From: Eudromia elegans
Lineage: Eukaryota; Chordata; Aves; Tinamiformes; Tinamidae
Reading direction: 5' to 3'
DNA: 64,000 bases
Assembly (NCBI GenBank): GCA_003342815.1
Contig: PTEX01000011.1
Location: 3,678,928-3,742,927, forward strand
Part shown: positions 50,001-59,000 of the stretch, piece after piece
Position numbering within the stretch: position 1 is the stretch's first letter
Layout of the letters: each line of letters begins with the position of its first letter
Position numbers and translations under genes: made by a program
The notes under the pieces: generated by a model
Databases searched by the model: none
What the model was told of the DNA's origin: nothing
What the model saw: the letters and a program-made list of their open reading frames with translations, nothing else

Positions 50001-51315
50001 TAATTCCTGTGCAGAGTAAGAAAAGTTTTCTTTCAAGGGTAACTCTTTATGTTAAGCTTTCCAAGCAACATGACTTTGATATTGAACACACCAGCATTTG
50101 ATATCTTAACATTTGAAGGGAAAAACAGTAGATACAAACAGTTGATGCATCATGCACCTTTTCCCCCCCACATTCAATTTGGAAAAGAAAGTCTTCCACT
50201 TAGATATTTGAATTTATCATACAGAAGACTTGCAAGTGAGCTGGTTGCCTGGAATTCATTCAAGTTAACGGGTCGTTAAATTTTCTGCTGAGAGTCGTAT
50301 TTAAAATTCTCACTTAACGTGCTCAGTAACGGCTCCCAAGCCAATCTTGCCTCCGTCACTGTCCCCAGTTTACAGGCTGCCACCTTCGAGGTAGTGCCAT
50401 CAGGTACAAGGCCACTGCCTTTGCTGTGTGCTGCTTTTTGCAGGATTTTGTGATACGTGATGTAATTTCATATGCCCATCCCCACGTGCATACACAGAAA
50501 CCCAACCCAGACCCAAGCGGATGTTAGGGTGGTTTTTCAAGCTACTTTTACCAAAATGTAAGGGAGTCTGCAGCCAAATTCCCAGGCTGTTTTTGGCCAC
50601 GCAGGCACTCTTAAGTGGTCTGACAGGCCCAGAGGTTCTCGTAGATGTCAGTATCTTTCACTACTTGGTGTCTTTGACTAGGCTGACGTTTTCCAGGATT
50701 TCACACGTTTGGTGTGCGTGCAACCTGTAGCACGCACCACGCTGCGCGCCCAGCCGGCTGGCTGACGTGGAAGGGACCTGCGGAACGCCGGGGCCGTGCT
50801 TTACGCTGCAGTTATCTAACACCAGAACCCCCCGGGGACGGGCATGTCACCGCGCCCGGAGGGGGGGTGCGCCCAGGGGGGTGTCACTGCGCCCAGGGCG
50901 GTGTCAGCGCCTCGCTCCCCTCGGGGCGCCCCAGCGCAAACAAAAGAACAACTTTCTTTGGAGGGGGAAACCCCAGAACCAAGAAACACGAAGGAGACTT
51001 AGCAGCTCAAAGGGGGGCCCGGCAAGGGACAATTGCCCTCGCAGAGCACCCCGGGACCCGGCGCTCTGCACGCAGCGCCCGTCCCGTGCCGTGCCATCCC
51101 CGCGGCGGGGCAGCGGGCACGTGCCCGCGCTCAGGTGCTGCAGCAGCGGCGTCGCGCCACGCGCGCGGGCAGCGACAGCCACGCGTGTCGCTCTCCGGAG
51201 CGCCGCCCTTACCGATGATGATGGCGCAGGCGCTGACGAGCCCGATCTCCTTCTTGAGCGCCACGCGCGCGGGGCCGCCGGGCGCGCCGCGCTGCTCGCC
51301 GTCCCCGCCGGCCAT
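22947..51315 (-). CDS. SLC7A10: SLC7A10 (Asc-1), small neutral amino acid transporter
   Basis: Eleven exons join to 1488 bases, 495 residues plus stop, with every phase agreeing. Human Asc-1 has about 523 residues; the difference is mostly a shorter N-terminus and C-terminus. Asc-1 is the light chain of a heteromeric transporter with 4F2hc (SLC3A2). It exchanges Gly, Ala, Ser, Cys and D-Ser without sodium, chiefly in neurons; it also marks white fat in mammals. Seen here: the APC-family GSGIF loop in helix 1 (residues 39-43), the YPTSLAV helix 3, Cys138 in FPDCIPP (the residue expected to bond 4F2hc), [11 protein letters not shown] in helix 6, and [14 protein letters not shown] between helices 8 and 9. 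The start is the first ATG, preceded by a CpG island and an assembly gap. Intron 5 has a GC donor. It converges on LRP3, as in mammals. Confidence 0.97.
23121..23298 (-). CDS. SLC7A10: SLC7A10 exon 10: helices 11-12
   Basis: This 178-base exon encodes [20 protein letters not shown], then [20 protein letters not shown] and [19 protein letters not shown]. These are the two last membrane helices and match human Asc-1 closely. The donor is GTGAGT and the acceptor CCTCCCAG. Confidence 0.96.
23344..23416. repeat. G-run repeat (GGGATGAT-like) in SLC7A10 intron 9
   Basis: Imperfect short units gggatgat/gggacggg/gatgggatg repeat over about 70 bp, with more than eight runs of three or more G on the plus strand. 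On the transcribed minus strand it is C-rich and lies about 45-120 bases before the exon 10 acceptor. Confidence 0.75.
23674..23823 (-). CDS. SLC7A10: SLC7A10 exon 9: helices 9-10
   Basis: This exon of exactly 50 codons encodes [20 protein letters not shown] and [20 protein letters not shown], ending [10 protein letters not shown]. It lies between a CCTGCGCAG acceptor and a GTGAGG donor, phase 0 at both ends. Confidence 0.96.
24317..24413 (-). CDS. SLC7A10: SLC7A10 exon 8
   Basis: This 97-base GC-rich exon encodes [20 protein letters not shown] and [12 protein letters not shown]. It is the loop between helices 8 and 9 and the start of helix 9. The acceptor is TCCTTGCAG and the donor GTAAGT. 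Confidence 0.96.
25381..25484 (-). CDS. SLC7A10: SLC7A10 exon 7: helix 8 region
   Basis: This 104-base exon encodes [20 protein letters not shown] and [14 protein letters not shown]. It starts after TTGCTTTAG. The donor is AAG|GTTAGA, a weaker GT site. The Arg that follows is split across the junction. Confidence 0.95.
25579..25702 (-). CDS. SLC7A10: SLC7A10 exon 6: helix 7
   Basis: This 124-base exon encodes [20 protein letters not shown] and [21 protein letters not shown]. The donor GTA|GTAAGT leaves phase 0. The first base completes an Arg codon begun by exon 5. Confidence 0.96.
27219..27372 (-). CDS. SLC7A10: SLC7A10 exon 5: helix 6, with GC donor
   Basis: This 154-base exon encodes [40 protein letters not shown] and [10 protein letters not shown]. 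The FAFSGWN motif belongs to substrate helix 6. The only junction that keeps the frame and the conserved VD-x-R-[KR]-NLPRA order is CGCAG|GCAAGT, a GC-AG intron with otherwise perfect donor consensus. Confidence 0.95.
28333..28458 (-). CDS. SLC7A10: SLC7A10 exon 4: helix 4-5 region
   Basis: This 126-base exon encodes [20 protein letters not shown] and [21 protein letters not shown]. It fits human [20 protein letters not shown]. The acceptor is GCCCCGCAG and the donor AAAG|GTACCG. Confidence 0.96.
29030..29181 (-). CDS. SLC7A10: SLC7A10 exon 3: helix 3 and 4F2hc-linking loop
   Basis: This 152-base exon encodes [40 protein letters not shown] and [10 protein letters not shown]. Cys138 is the cysteine expected to form the disulfide with SLC3A2. 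NAS right after it is an N-glycosylation sequon that I do not recall in the human sequence. The acceptor lies 76 bases from a minisatellite. Confidence 0.96.
29259..29714. repeat. 22-bp minisatellite, about 21 copies
   Basis: Units begin with gggtgacacac and end with gcagc or gccat. Most are 22 bp, several 20 bp through loss of one 'ac'. About 21 copies are present, and two unit types (cagcaatgccat and aaccatgcagc) alternate irregularly. It lies in SLC7A10 intron 2, ending 76 bases from the exon 3 acceptor. Several reading frames on the minus strand stay open across it and are not genes. Confidence 0.95.
33127..33331 (-). CDS. SLC7A10: SLC7A10 exon 2: helices 1-2
   Basis: This 205-base exon encodes [60 protein letters not shown] and [12 protein letters not shown] is the unwound part of helix 1 that binds the amino acid backbone in this family. 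The donor is GTAAGT. Confidence 0.97.
33832..33849. repeat. T18 homopolymer
   Basis: A run of 18 T on the plus strand in SLC7A10 intron 1, about 500 bases upstream of exon 2 on the minus strand. Confidence 0.9.
39994..40035. repeat. 20-bp GC-rich tandem duplication
   Basis: ggggcgcccggccgagcccc occurs twice in direct succession inside the CpG-rich islet at 39320-40090 of SLC7A10 intron 1. Confidence 0.85.
46588..46608. repeat. T21 homopolymer
   Basis: A run of 21 T in SLC7A10 intron 1, with no recognised element body beside it. Confidence 0.9.
51213..51315 (-). CDS. SLC7A10: SLC7A10 exon 1: start codon and N-terminus
   Basis: The ATG (51313-51315) opens [20 protein letters not shown] and [30 protein letters not shown] is shared with human Asc-1. 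The donor is ATCG|GTAAGG. The first N of the assembly gap is 20 bases upstream of the ATG, so the 5' UTR and transcription start are missing. Confidence 0.95.
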
Positions 51316-51334
51316 CGCTGCCGCCGCTCTGCCC

Positions 51335-51424
51335 NNNNNNNNNNNNNNNNNNNNNNNNNNNNNNNNNNNNNNNNNNNNNNNNNNNNNNNNNNNNNNNNNN
51401 NNNNNNNNNNNNNNNNNNNNNNNN
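51335..51424. other. Assembly gap, 90 N
   Basis: Ninety unresolved bases lie inside the CpG island, 20 bases upstream of the SLC7A10 start codon. True length is not known from the window. The gap likely hides the SLC7A10 5' UTR and core promoter, and possibly upstream exon sequence of the plus-strand neighbour. Confidence 0.99.
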
Positions 51425-51440
51425 GGCGGGGCGCCCGTGA

Positions 51441-51456
51441 CCGTTAGCGGCCGTTA
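51441..51456. promoter_or_regulatory. Two CCGTTA motifs, MYB-like
   Basis: CCGTTA occurs at 51441-51446 and 51451-51456, one helical turn apart, and AAACGG follows. The reverse complement TAACGG fits the MYB consensus YAACKG. It lies within the CpG island between the two divergent genes. Binding is only inferred from motif and place. Confidence 0.3.
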
Positions 51457-51672
51457 AACGGGAGGCGAGTCCGCGCGTGACGGTGGATTCGCGTGTACGG
51501 CCTCGAAGGTCGGTGCCCTGTGTCTTGCCGGGGTAGCAGCGTGGTCCTTCGAGGGCAGAGCCTTGTGTCTTCGTGCGCTGAGCACCGGTCGGCGCGGTGG
51601 GGCGGTGCTGGAAGGTGCCGAACGCCTCCGTTCTGCCTTGCCTCTTCTTGGCCTCGTATGTGCAGGAGCCTC

Positions 51673-51816
51673 ATGGCGCCTTCTGGGGTGGCGGTCCCCG
51701 CAGCCCCCTCCTGCACGCCTGCCGTGCAGGCCCTGGGCTGCTGGCCATTGTTAAGCTTCAGTCTAGCCCCAAAGCTAAGGAAACTGTCATTTCCTTTCCT
51801 CATGAAGGAATTGAGG
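51673..51816 (+). CDS. Possible first coding exon of the unrecognised plus-strand gene
   Basis: An ATG at 51673 opens 48 codons that end at AGG|GTAAAT in phase 0, which would join in frame to the exon at 52263. The peptide has a weakly hydrophobic stretch (VQALGCWPLLSFSLA). The start context is only fair, with G at +4 but C at -3. Agreement in phase could be chance. A real first exon may instead lie in the gap. Confidence 0.2.
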
Positions 51817-52262
51817 GTAAATGCGTGAATACCAGCTGCTCTATGCCAGCGTGAGCCTAGGAATGCCAAGGTAAAGGTAAGGAAATAATGTGATGCGTTT
51901 GCAAGTTCAACCTGTGCCCTCCGAGTGCTGGTGGCCGCTGTGTTTCCTGCGCTCGGATGGAAGCGGAAAGTTAAACGCTGCGTGGGGAGCCTGGTGTGCC
52001 TAGCCGTGTGTCACTGCATAGACGGCACGAAGGGTTTAGTGGTGACGTCTCTGGCCGAGGTGGATGGTTGTCCTCAGCAAAAGCATCCGCCCCTGGGCTG
52101 TGGGAAGTAGTCAGTGTGCACCAGTGGGGCGGCCGGTCCCGTGGTAGGGGTTGGATGCAGGGTGGTGATGTCAGTGGGAAAAGGCAATTCATGGCATGAG
52201 GACCTCATTAAAAAAGGTGAGAGCTTCCGTGGTGACTTTGGTCTGGTTTTGTTTGACACTAG

Positions 52263-52335
52263 GATGAGACATGCGACCTGAAAACTGATGAGTCCTGTGA
52301 AGAAATAAGCGGATTTGTCTGCAAAACTGATAACC
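52263..52335 (+). CDS. Unrecognised gene, internal Cys-rich exon
   Basis: The 73-base exon has a good polypyrimidine-AG acceptor and a strong gtaagt donor. In the frame that stays open into the next exon it has four cysteines in 24 codons. Another frame that begins with ATG stops after five codons. Confidence 0.5.
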
Positions 52336-53479
52336 GTAAGTGATTTTACTTTATAAAGCTGCTTTGGACTGCTGCAATAGGAAGGGTTAATGATTTTCAG
52401 AGTTTGAGACTTGTTTTCTAAATTGATCTCTTGCTCTGTAGAATTGTAGTTTTCAAATGAACTGCCTCGTTAACTACCTCTAAACTGTGCTTTTATGGGA
52501 TTTTCATATGCTTTTTTAAGGAAGCATTTTACAAGAAGAACCATGTTCTAAACTTGGTGAGCAGTGTTATTGTTCTCCTTTTATTGATGGGGAAATGTGA
52601 ACTCTAGAAATGGAGGTTCGCATGTTTTAAAGCAGGTTGTTGTTTTAGGTGTTTCTTCTTAGGTGATATAAATGATCATTTCAGAGCTGTAGTTTCTACT
52701 GGTAGCGACTAAAATAATTTCCAGCATCTCTGAAAGCAATTTATACATGGCATACTTGTGTACATACTACATTAATCCTGTGCAAATTGAGCTGTAACAG
52801 TCCATTGGTTTTGTTAAAGCTAAGAAGAAAAAATGATGTTCTTCCTTAAATAGAGATGGAACTACCTGTGTTTCAACTTGCACCTATTACCCCTTGTCCT
52901 GTCACTGGCCACCACTGAGAAGAGTTTGGCCACCTCCTCTCTGTATTCACCCCTCTAGTATTCGTATGTGTTATTCAGATCTCCTCTTAGTCTTGTTTAT
53001 TAAAGACAGTCTAAAAATCAGGAACTGCTGGAACTATGTGGTGTTGCTCACTCTAATACTGTATTTGAAGAGCCTAGTGAAAGGATCAATTTACCAGGAC
53101 AGAATAATTTGCCAGAACAACCACCACAAAATCTGTTAAGTGAATGACTGTGTGGAAGGGTAGCATTTTACTGAGTTGTTTCTTTTGCTGTGGTCAGAAC
53201 TCTGTGGTTTACTCTAAAGTATGTGTATAAACTTTGTGGCTTTGTGCGGTAGATAAAAATCATGCTCAGCCACCTAACTCTGATGAGCAGGAAACAGCGG
53301 ATGATGGTTGTGAGATGGTGAAAATGACTACTGGAATTCGGTTAACACTAATAATCTTCCTCAGCTCCTCTCTAGCTGTGGGATTTCTTTATTTTTTAAA
53401 TTATATATTCAGGTTATTTCAGGAGCTCCTGACAAAGAAAATGATAAATATACCTACACGTGGGCATGCACCCTGCTGA
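52263..53479 (+). CDS. Unrecognised single-pass membrane protein, 3' exons (5' end uncertain)
   Basis: Two exons are supported. The first (52263-52335) lies between gtttgacactag and gtaagtga. The second (53253-53479) follows gtgcggtag and runs to TGA. They join in frame through a split His. The product has a Cys-rich piece, [20 protein letters not shown], then a polar Asp/Glu/Asn stalk with one more Cys, a membrane helix from about [20 protein letters not shown], and a short basic tail [20 protein letters not shown] follows 23 bases after the stop. C-x7-C in [10 protein letters not shown] recalls the end of C-type lectin-like domains, but the usual Trp and spacing are missing, so this is weak. 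I know of no gene here in human, between SLC7A10 and CEBPA. It may be a lineage-specific or lost gene, or a decayed one. Confidence 0.5.
52857..52998. mobile_element. CR1 LINE fragment (3' region, old copy)
   Basis: The stretch with ccccttgtcctgtcactgg, ccaccactgagaagagtttgg and ctcctcttagtcttg follows the well-known avian CR1 consensus in order, with scattered changes. It reads in the reverse sense of the element. It sits inside the intron of the unrecognised gene and appears truncated at both ends. Confidence 0.8.
53253..53479 (+). CDS. Unrecognised gene, terminal exon with membrane helix
   Basis: After the acceptor the frame is open for 75 codons to TGA. It encodes a polar stalk and a helix of about 20-25 uncharged residues rich in Leu, Ile and Phe, followed by [11 protein letters not shown] hydrophobic span of this length inside an AT-rich region could arise by chance, but the splice sites and poly(A) signal support an exon. 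Confidence 0.5.
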
Positions 53480-53501
53480 CATAAATACCTTGTTTCTCTG
53501 T

Positions 53502-53507
53502 AATAAA
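53502..53507 (+). terminator. Polyadenylation signal AATAAA of the unrecognised gene
   Basis: AATAAA lies 23 bases after the stop codon at 53477-53479, followed by TGTG and a T-rich stretch (gatttttgattt) near 53529-53540. This agrees with a short 3' UTR. Confidence 0.5.
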
Positions 53508-56050
53508 AGCTGTGAGACACAGCTGTATGATTTTTGATTTCCACTATTTTGCTAATTATAGTAATAAAAACCTTTAGAAAAACACTAGAAATGTCTCCTA
53601 AGGAGAGATGTCTAGTAACCGTGCTAACTAACCCATACTATCAGAGGAACCCAAAGAGCAGTCAGTCATCCTGCCCGTTTTCACATGTGGTGTGTTTGAA
53701 CCAGCTGAAAGAGCAGTGGTGGTGAAATTGCAGCATGGTTCCAGGGAAACGTTTGGAGCCGAAATGTTAATGAATTGGCACAGCAGTTGTGTTGCAGCCT
53801 GGATGTTCTGTGTCACACCTTCCAGTTTCAGGACCAGCTCTTGTTCTGGGTGTCACCCTCACCCCCATTTCCTTGCCTCTATGCAAGGATCTTCCCAGCA
53901 AAAAGAGGGGCCTTTGGCTGCAGGTCGTGTGTGGTCCCTTGGGCAGCTCTGTGTCTCTGGGCCTGGATGGGACCCAGAAATATGATGATGTCTTCTCAGT
54001 GTGCACAACAGGGTTTTTTTTTTTTTTTCCTCCTTACTCTCATAGGTGCGTATTTGTGATATCTGCCAGAATGTAGATCCTAGTGTAAGCAATAAGACTG
54101 TAAGAAGTGTAGCTTAAGTAGCATGGATAGTGAGTGGAGTAAGGTGGCTGGACTGGGTGCAGCAGTGAGGGTGGGGGCAGTTTAGGATGACTGCTGTGCA
54201 GCAGCAGTGCAGCCTCTCCTTGCCACGTGAAACTGAACGTATGGTGTATGGGGTAGTGACAGTATCTGCATAAGAAATCCCTTCCCTTTCCAAAATTGCA
54301 ACTGTTTTTGCTTAAGGAGAAAGCAGATGATAGTCTACAAGTAGTTTACTACATGGACTTTTGATATGCACATATCTGTAGCAAAACACATTAGCTGACA
54401 AAACCAAGTTCTTTTTTAAACTGAGTGCTTGCTGGCTTGCTGGTTTCACTTCTTTTTTTTTTGGCGTGAGGGTGAAGAGAGGATATTTTTCCTCTTTTTG
54501 TGGTAGTATTGGCAGCTGATTTAGGTTACGCATTCTGTCCTGTGGTCAATGTAGCTCCAAAAGGGGCAAGTCAGAGGGCATGTACGTTCTAATTAGTAGT
54601 TATCTGACACAACTTCTCAGAGCGAAGACTTCTTTTAAATGGGTTTGGATCTGAACATACTGTATCTACTTGAATGACGAAATGTTAGTAAGCAAAAAAG
54701 CCAAAGTTCTTTCTACAAAGGCAATTGCTGCATAGCAACTGCACAGAGAAGATGCAGTGAGGCTTGCATGTGTTCTCTTTTGTTACTATTTTTGTCCTCA
54801 TTTTCTCAACAGTCTGAAATGTACAGAAATTAATAAAGTTACTACAAACAGATAGTTCATTCATTGCTACTTCTGCTCCCTTAAAAAAAGGTAAACAATG
54901 CCTGTTTTGTTACTGCATTTTGGAAAGATATTGTAATAAAGGATATTTAATATGCTAGTCAGAGGGATGCTGCTACTGAGATTTCAAATGAGTATGGTCA
55001 TTAATATTTAATATATATGAAGCACATGGAAAGAGAGGCAAGTTAAAGAAATGTAAAGACTGTCCATGACAGTAGAGATCTTTGCAGATTTTCTTCATCT
55101 TCCTCTCCCCAAACAAATGACTACTTTCTTAAAAGAAAGCAACCCTGAAAAATAAAATAGACCATGTCTGTTGTTGAAAATAATTACTAAAGAAACATAA
55201 CTCAACTTTAATGAGATCAGTGTAAACAAGAGTTGGGAAGTAATTACTTGGAAGGATAAACTTTTATGCTGTATCTTTAAACAAAGTGCAGCGGGCTGGC
55301 TGATTTAGCAAAAGGCAATTTGAGGAGCAAGGGGACTGGTGTGGTCAAATGAATTTTAATTGATAATAAACTTGAGGGAAAAGTTTTCCCTGTTGCACAA
55401 TGTCTGTGCAGAAGCTGTTCCCTGTGTCCCAAGTGCGGGGGCTGTCATACGGGCCGTCCTGATGGAGCGCTCAGTGCCAGGTCCCTGTTGGAGGGGTCTG
55501 GCCAGCCCTGCCGCTGATGGCTGAGCTGGGACTCTGCAATCCTGTTGCTCTCACTTTGTGCCTCAGTGTCTGCGTTGTAGGACAGCCAGCTGTAGCTCAT
55601 TAGGATTGAGAGCAATACTACAAGTGGAAAAAAAGCCTTATGCTAGGAGACCTGTGATGGTGTAAGTGGAACCGTGAGCTTTCCTGTTGATTTGGATTAA
55701 TGTGAGTGAGTCCCGACTGGTAGCCCTAAATATAGTCAGGTGCAGGAGGGACAGGTACTTGGTGAAAAAATCTCACTCTGCATCACCTTGTTTTGTCATG
55801 TTCAGTCTGTATGTGATAAAGGGAAGGAGAGGAAATGGTGTATTTTGTGTTCTTGGTAGCAGGTGATGCTGCACCTCTGTGTTTTCAGAAAGCTGTAACG
55901 AAGGAAGCTGCATGAGTGTGAGGCTCCTGGGGGTTTCCCCAGTAGCTAAACAAGGAAACAGAGGACGTGAGAACTTGAGGAGGAGAGACAGAATCATGTC
56001 TTCTAGTCCAGCAGAGAGCAGAGGAGTAAATTGTCTTTTTTTCTTTTGTC

Positions 56051-56070
56051 TTTTTTTTTTTTTTTTTTTT
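56051..56070. repeat. T20 homopolymer
   Basis: A run of 20 T within the gene-free right part of the window, next to a further T-rich stretch. Confidence 0.9.
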
Positions 56071-59000
56071 AAGCTCAGATCACCTGCTGCAATATGGGCG
56101 ATAGGAAAGAGTTTCCTTTAAGTGTGCTCCAATGCTGGAATAGTTCAAAGGCACTAAATTGCTTGTGCAAACTAGCTAAAATTTCTATGGCTAAATATAA
56201 GCATACTAATATATTTGATTGCTTTTGTTTTTAGTCATTCTCCTCAATTATTACAAATTTCTTTAAGAAAATGAATGGCATTTTCTTATCTTTGCACCTT
56301 TTCAGATGATAGAAGGGGGCTGAGTAACCCAAGTGCATGGGACGTTGTCTGGGGGCAGGTATGAGGATAGCTCACACCTGGCACTGCACGGCCCTCACAA
56401 AGCCCTGATCTCCAGGTCACGCAGACATGGCGCCAAGGAGAAAGCAGAGCCTTCTATAAGGGTTGAGGATGCTGGGAACACAGGCCTTTCCGTAGAAATC
56501 TAGCAACCCCCTCGAACCAAAGGCATCCCTTAGGATGTGGTAAGGCAGCAGGAGGGCTGTGTTTGTGCTAAAACACTCGATCGTGTCTTCCTGTTGCTTG
56601 ATGTTCCTAGAAAGAGTCCCTTCAGTAAGGGGCAGGACTATAATCGAGAGCTGGAGACCCTGTATAAATGCAAGGAAACTACTTTTTTAGAGGGATATCT
56701 TTTAAATTTATCTTACAATAATTATCACTTGGCTCTTATTTCCTTATCTTTTTTTTTTTTGAGCATGCCACGTTAAGCAGAGTCAGATCTCTGGTTTCTA
56801 AAGGAAACTAGATCACGTCTAACACTTCCCCTTTATCTACTGGAACAATTTCCCTATCAGTCTCTAAAACCATCATCCCTTATTTCTGGGAACTCCTGAT
56901 ATTCTCTGAGAAGCCCAGTAGATGGCAATCTGGTCGTTTAACCCAGCATGCTGTCATTTGCCTCCTGTGCTGATTATTTTAAATACATGTTTCTTAGCTT
57001 AAAATTATGCTAGCAGTAAAAAGGCTTTGTGATGAAGACTGAAGTTTTGATGAAGTATATTTGAGTTCACATAATATCTAAAAAGTCTATAAATCCTTTG
57101 GTTTATTTCTGCAAAGCACAGTTTTATGGAGTATGCCATCAAGGGAGTCATTTTTCCCCTGTTGTGTAGTTCACTTGCATATCTGTAGCTGATGAATGAA
57201 AAGGCAGGTGAGGAGGAGGAAGAGCAGAGGACTGGAGATCTTTCTGCCTTATGGTCTCCCAGTCTGAGTATGGCCAAATTATAATTTAGATGAAGGTTCT
57301 CAGATCAAGCCAGAGGTTAGCACTTCTATCCATAGAGAGAATCCTTTTTTTAATGGCTTCTAGTATCTCTAGTTGTGCTAATGGCAGCAGCTCTGGAATT
57401 CTGATTCTGATTGCATTTTGGTTGCTTGAAACCACACACATTGGTACTATGTGCAAGCATGCTGTGCCATTCTGATCATGCTGGGAAACTGGAGTGGCAG
57501 CAGTTGGGCACTGGTGGCTCTGTTCTTGCTGAGTGCTGGGGGCTCCTGCAGTGCTCTGGGCAGCGTAGCCTGGGCTTGCCCAGCAGTGCAGGGCTGTGGC
57601 GATGCCTGGAGCCTTGTGCTGAGCAGAGTGGGGCCAAGCAGCTCTGCTTGCCAGGGGAAGATGCACACCCCTCAGGGCTGTTAGACTAAGGCTCAGCGCT
57701 GAGATGCATAGAACAGACCATGGCCATGACCTCCTGTTGCTTTGGTATCAGGCTTTGACCTGAAAAGGACTCGTGCTTGAGGTCCTTTCATGCACATGTC
57801 TGGAGCTCCCTCTCAACTCTTCCTGACCTGTGAGCACTCCTGAGTCTTCCAGGACAAAATCAAACAAGTTCACTGAACCACCTGGCAGTGGTTTGAACCA
57901 ACTTGTTTGGCTTTGCCCTAGAATTGACTAGAAGTGCTTATGTAGCCATTTGCTGGGTCTCAGCTGGAAGGTGTTAACTAACAGGTGAGAAACAGCACAG
58001 AACAACTTTCTAAATAGCTTCTGAACTGCGTGCCCCGAGTGAGAGTCTTTACATTAGCCTGTTGGCTTTTCCTGAGAAGGACAAGGTGCTTTCCTACAAC
58101 CTGTTCCACTGCCGCAGTGACAAGAAGCTGTAACTTCTCCAAGCAGTGGGTTAGTATCCTCTTGCAAAGGTGTGTTCCCTGCCTATTAGGCACGCACGGG
58201 ATGGATGCAAATGAATCTGTCCGGTGGAGACACAGCGTGCCTCACCGGAGTGCCCTCAATGGCTTGGGGTTGAGAGTCCATTGCAGAATCCTATTTTGCT
58301 CTCTACTTCAGAGAATGAGGAAACCATTCTGGCATACCAGGTTAGATAATAGTCTTCAAAACACAAAATATTTTTTTTAACTTTCATGCTAATAAGGTGG
58401 CATATCTGTTGTATCACAGACTAGTAAGAAACAGATAGCATTTCTTATCTTACAGTACAGTAGTTTTCAAGAAGAGCAACAAAGTTCAAAAACGTCATGA
58501 TCTTAATTTAATGCATGAGCAAATGGTTGAACCAAGGACCACAAATAAAATTATCCTCAGTCTTAGCCAATAGCTCATCTGCATGCAAGATGGAGAGCTG
58601 TCTTAGAGACAGAAATGCCTGTTTGGTTTAAGCAATAACCAGTGCATTGTGCTTAGAGTTCATACACATCCCCTCCAGTACTTACCTATTAAAAGAGTTC
58701 ACAGAAACTACACTGTAAACCCGCTGGAATAATTTTTATTAAATAATGTTCCTTGGTAAACAGGGAAAACTCAGAGCTGCAAGGAGGTTAAAATCTGGGC
58801 TTGGCCTTGCCACTAATGACAAACTCAGGCCCTAAAATTTGCTGAGACAGAGATGACAGGCTCTCGCAAGCACATCATGTCATCCAGCCACCCCTCCTTT
58901 CTGATTGCCCCAGGGCATGGGTGCTCTAGACAGAACAGCACTGGGTTTCTTTCAGGCTTTGCTGGCACACACGGCAGAGCAGGAGGGAGGGCTGGATTCT

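Larger units (their letters stand above)
33332..51212 (-). other. SLC7A10: SLC7A10 intron 1 (17.9 kb), no other gene seen
   Basis: This single intron makes up nearly two thirds of the gene span. It contains GC/CpG-rich islets at about 36215-36430, 37910-38340 and 39320-40090 and a long AT-rich body. No exon with a recognisable protein or clean splice frame was found on either strand. The islets could hold enhancers or alternative first exons. Confidence 0.75.
50740..51680. promoter_or_regulatory. CpG island, probable bidirectional promoter, interrupted by gap
   Basis: CpG dinucleotides are dense on both sides of the gap, in contrast to AT-rich flanks. It covers SLC7A10 exon 1 (minus) and lies just upstream of a plus-strand gene whose supported exons start at 52263. 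This is the usual layout of a head-to-head CpG promoter. No TATA box can be pointed to. Confidence 0.7.

Noticed and set aside
50714-51457. Plus-strand frames of 226-247 codons crossing the N gap
   Set aside because: They are antisense to SLC7A10 exon 1 in a CpG island, and about 30 codons are unknown bases.
57451-57684. A 77-codon frame that looks like a signal peptide followed by Cys-rich sequence
   Set aside because: Overlaps other open frames in a locally GC-rich patch; no splice sites, poly(A) signal or family match were found.
58060-58135. A possible CR1 trace (caacctgttccactgcc)
   Set aside because: Only about 17 bases match the CR1 consensus in order; the flanks do not continue the match.
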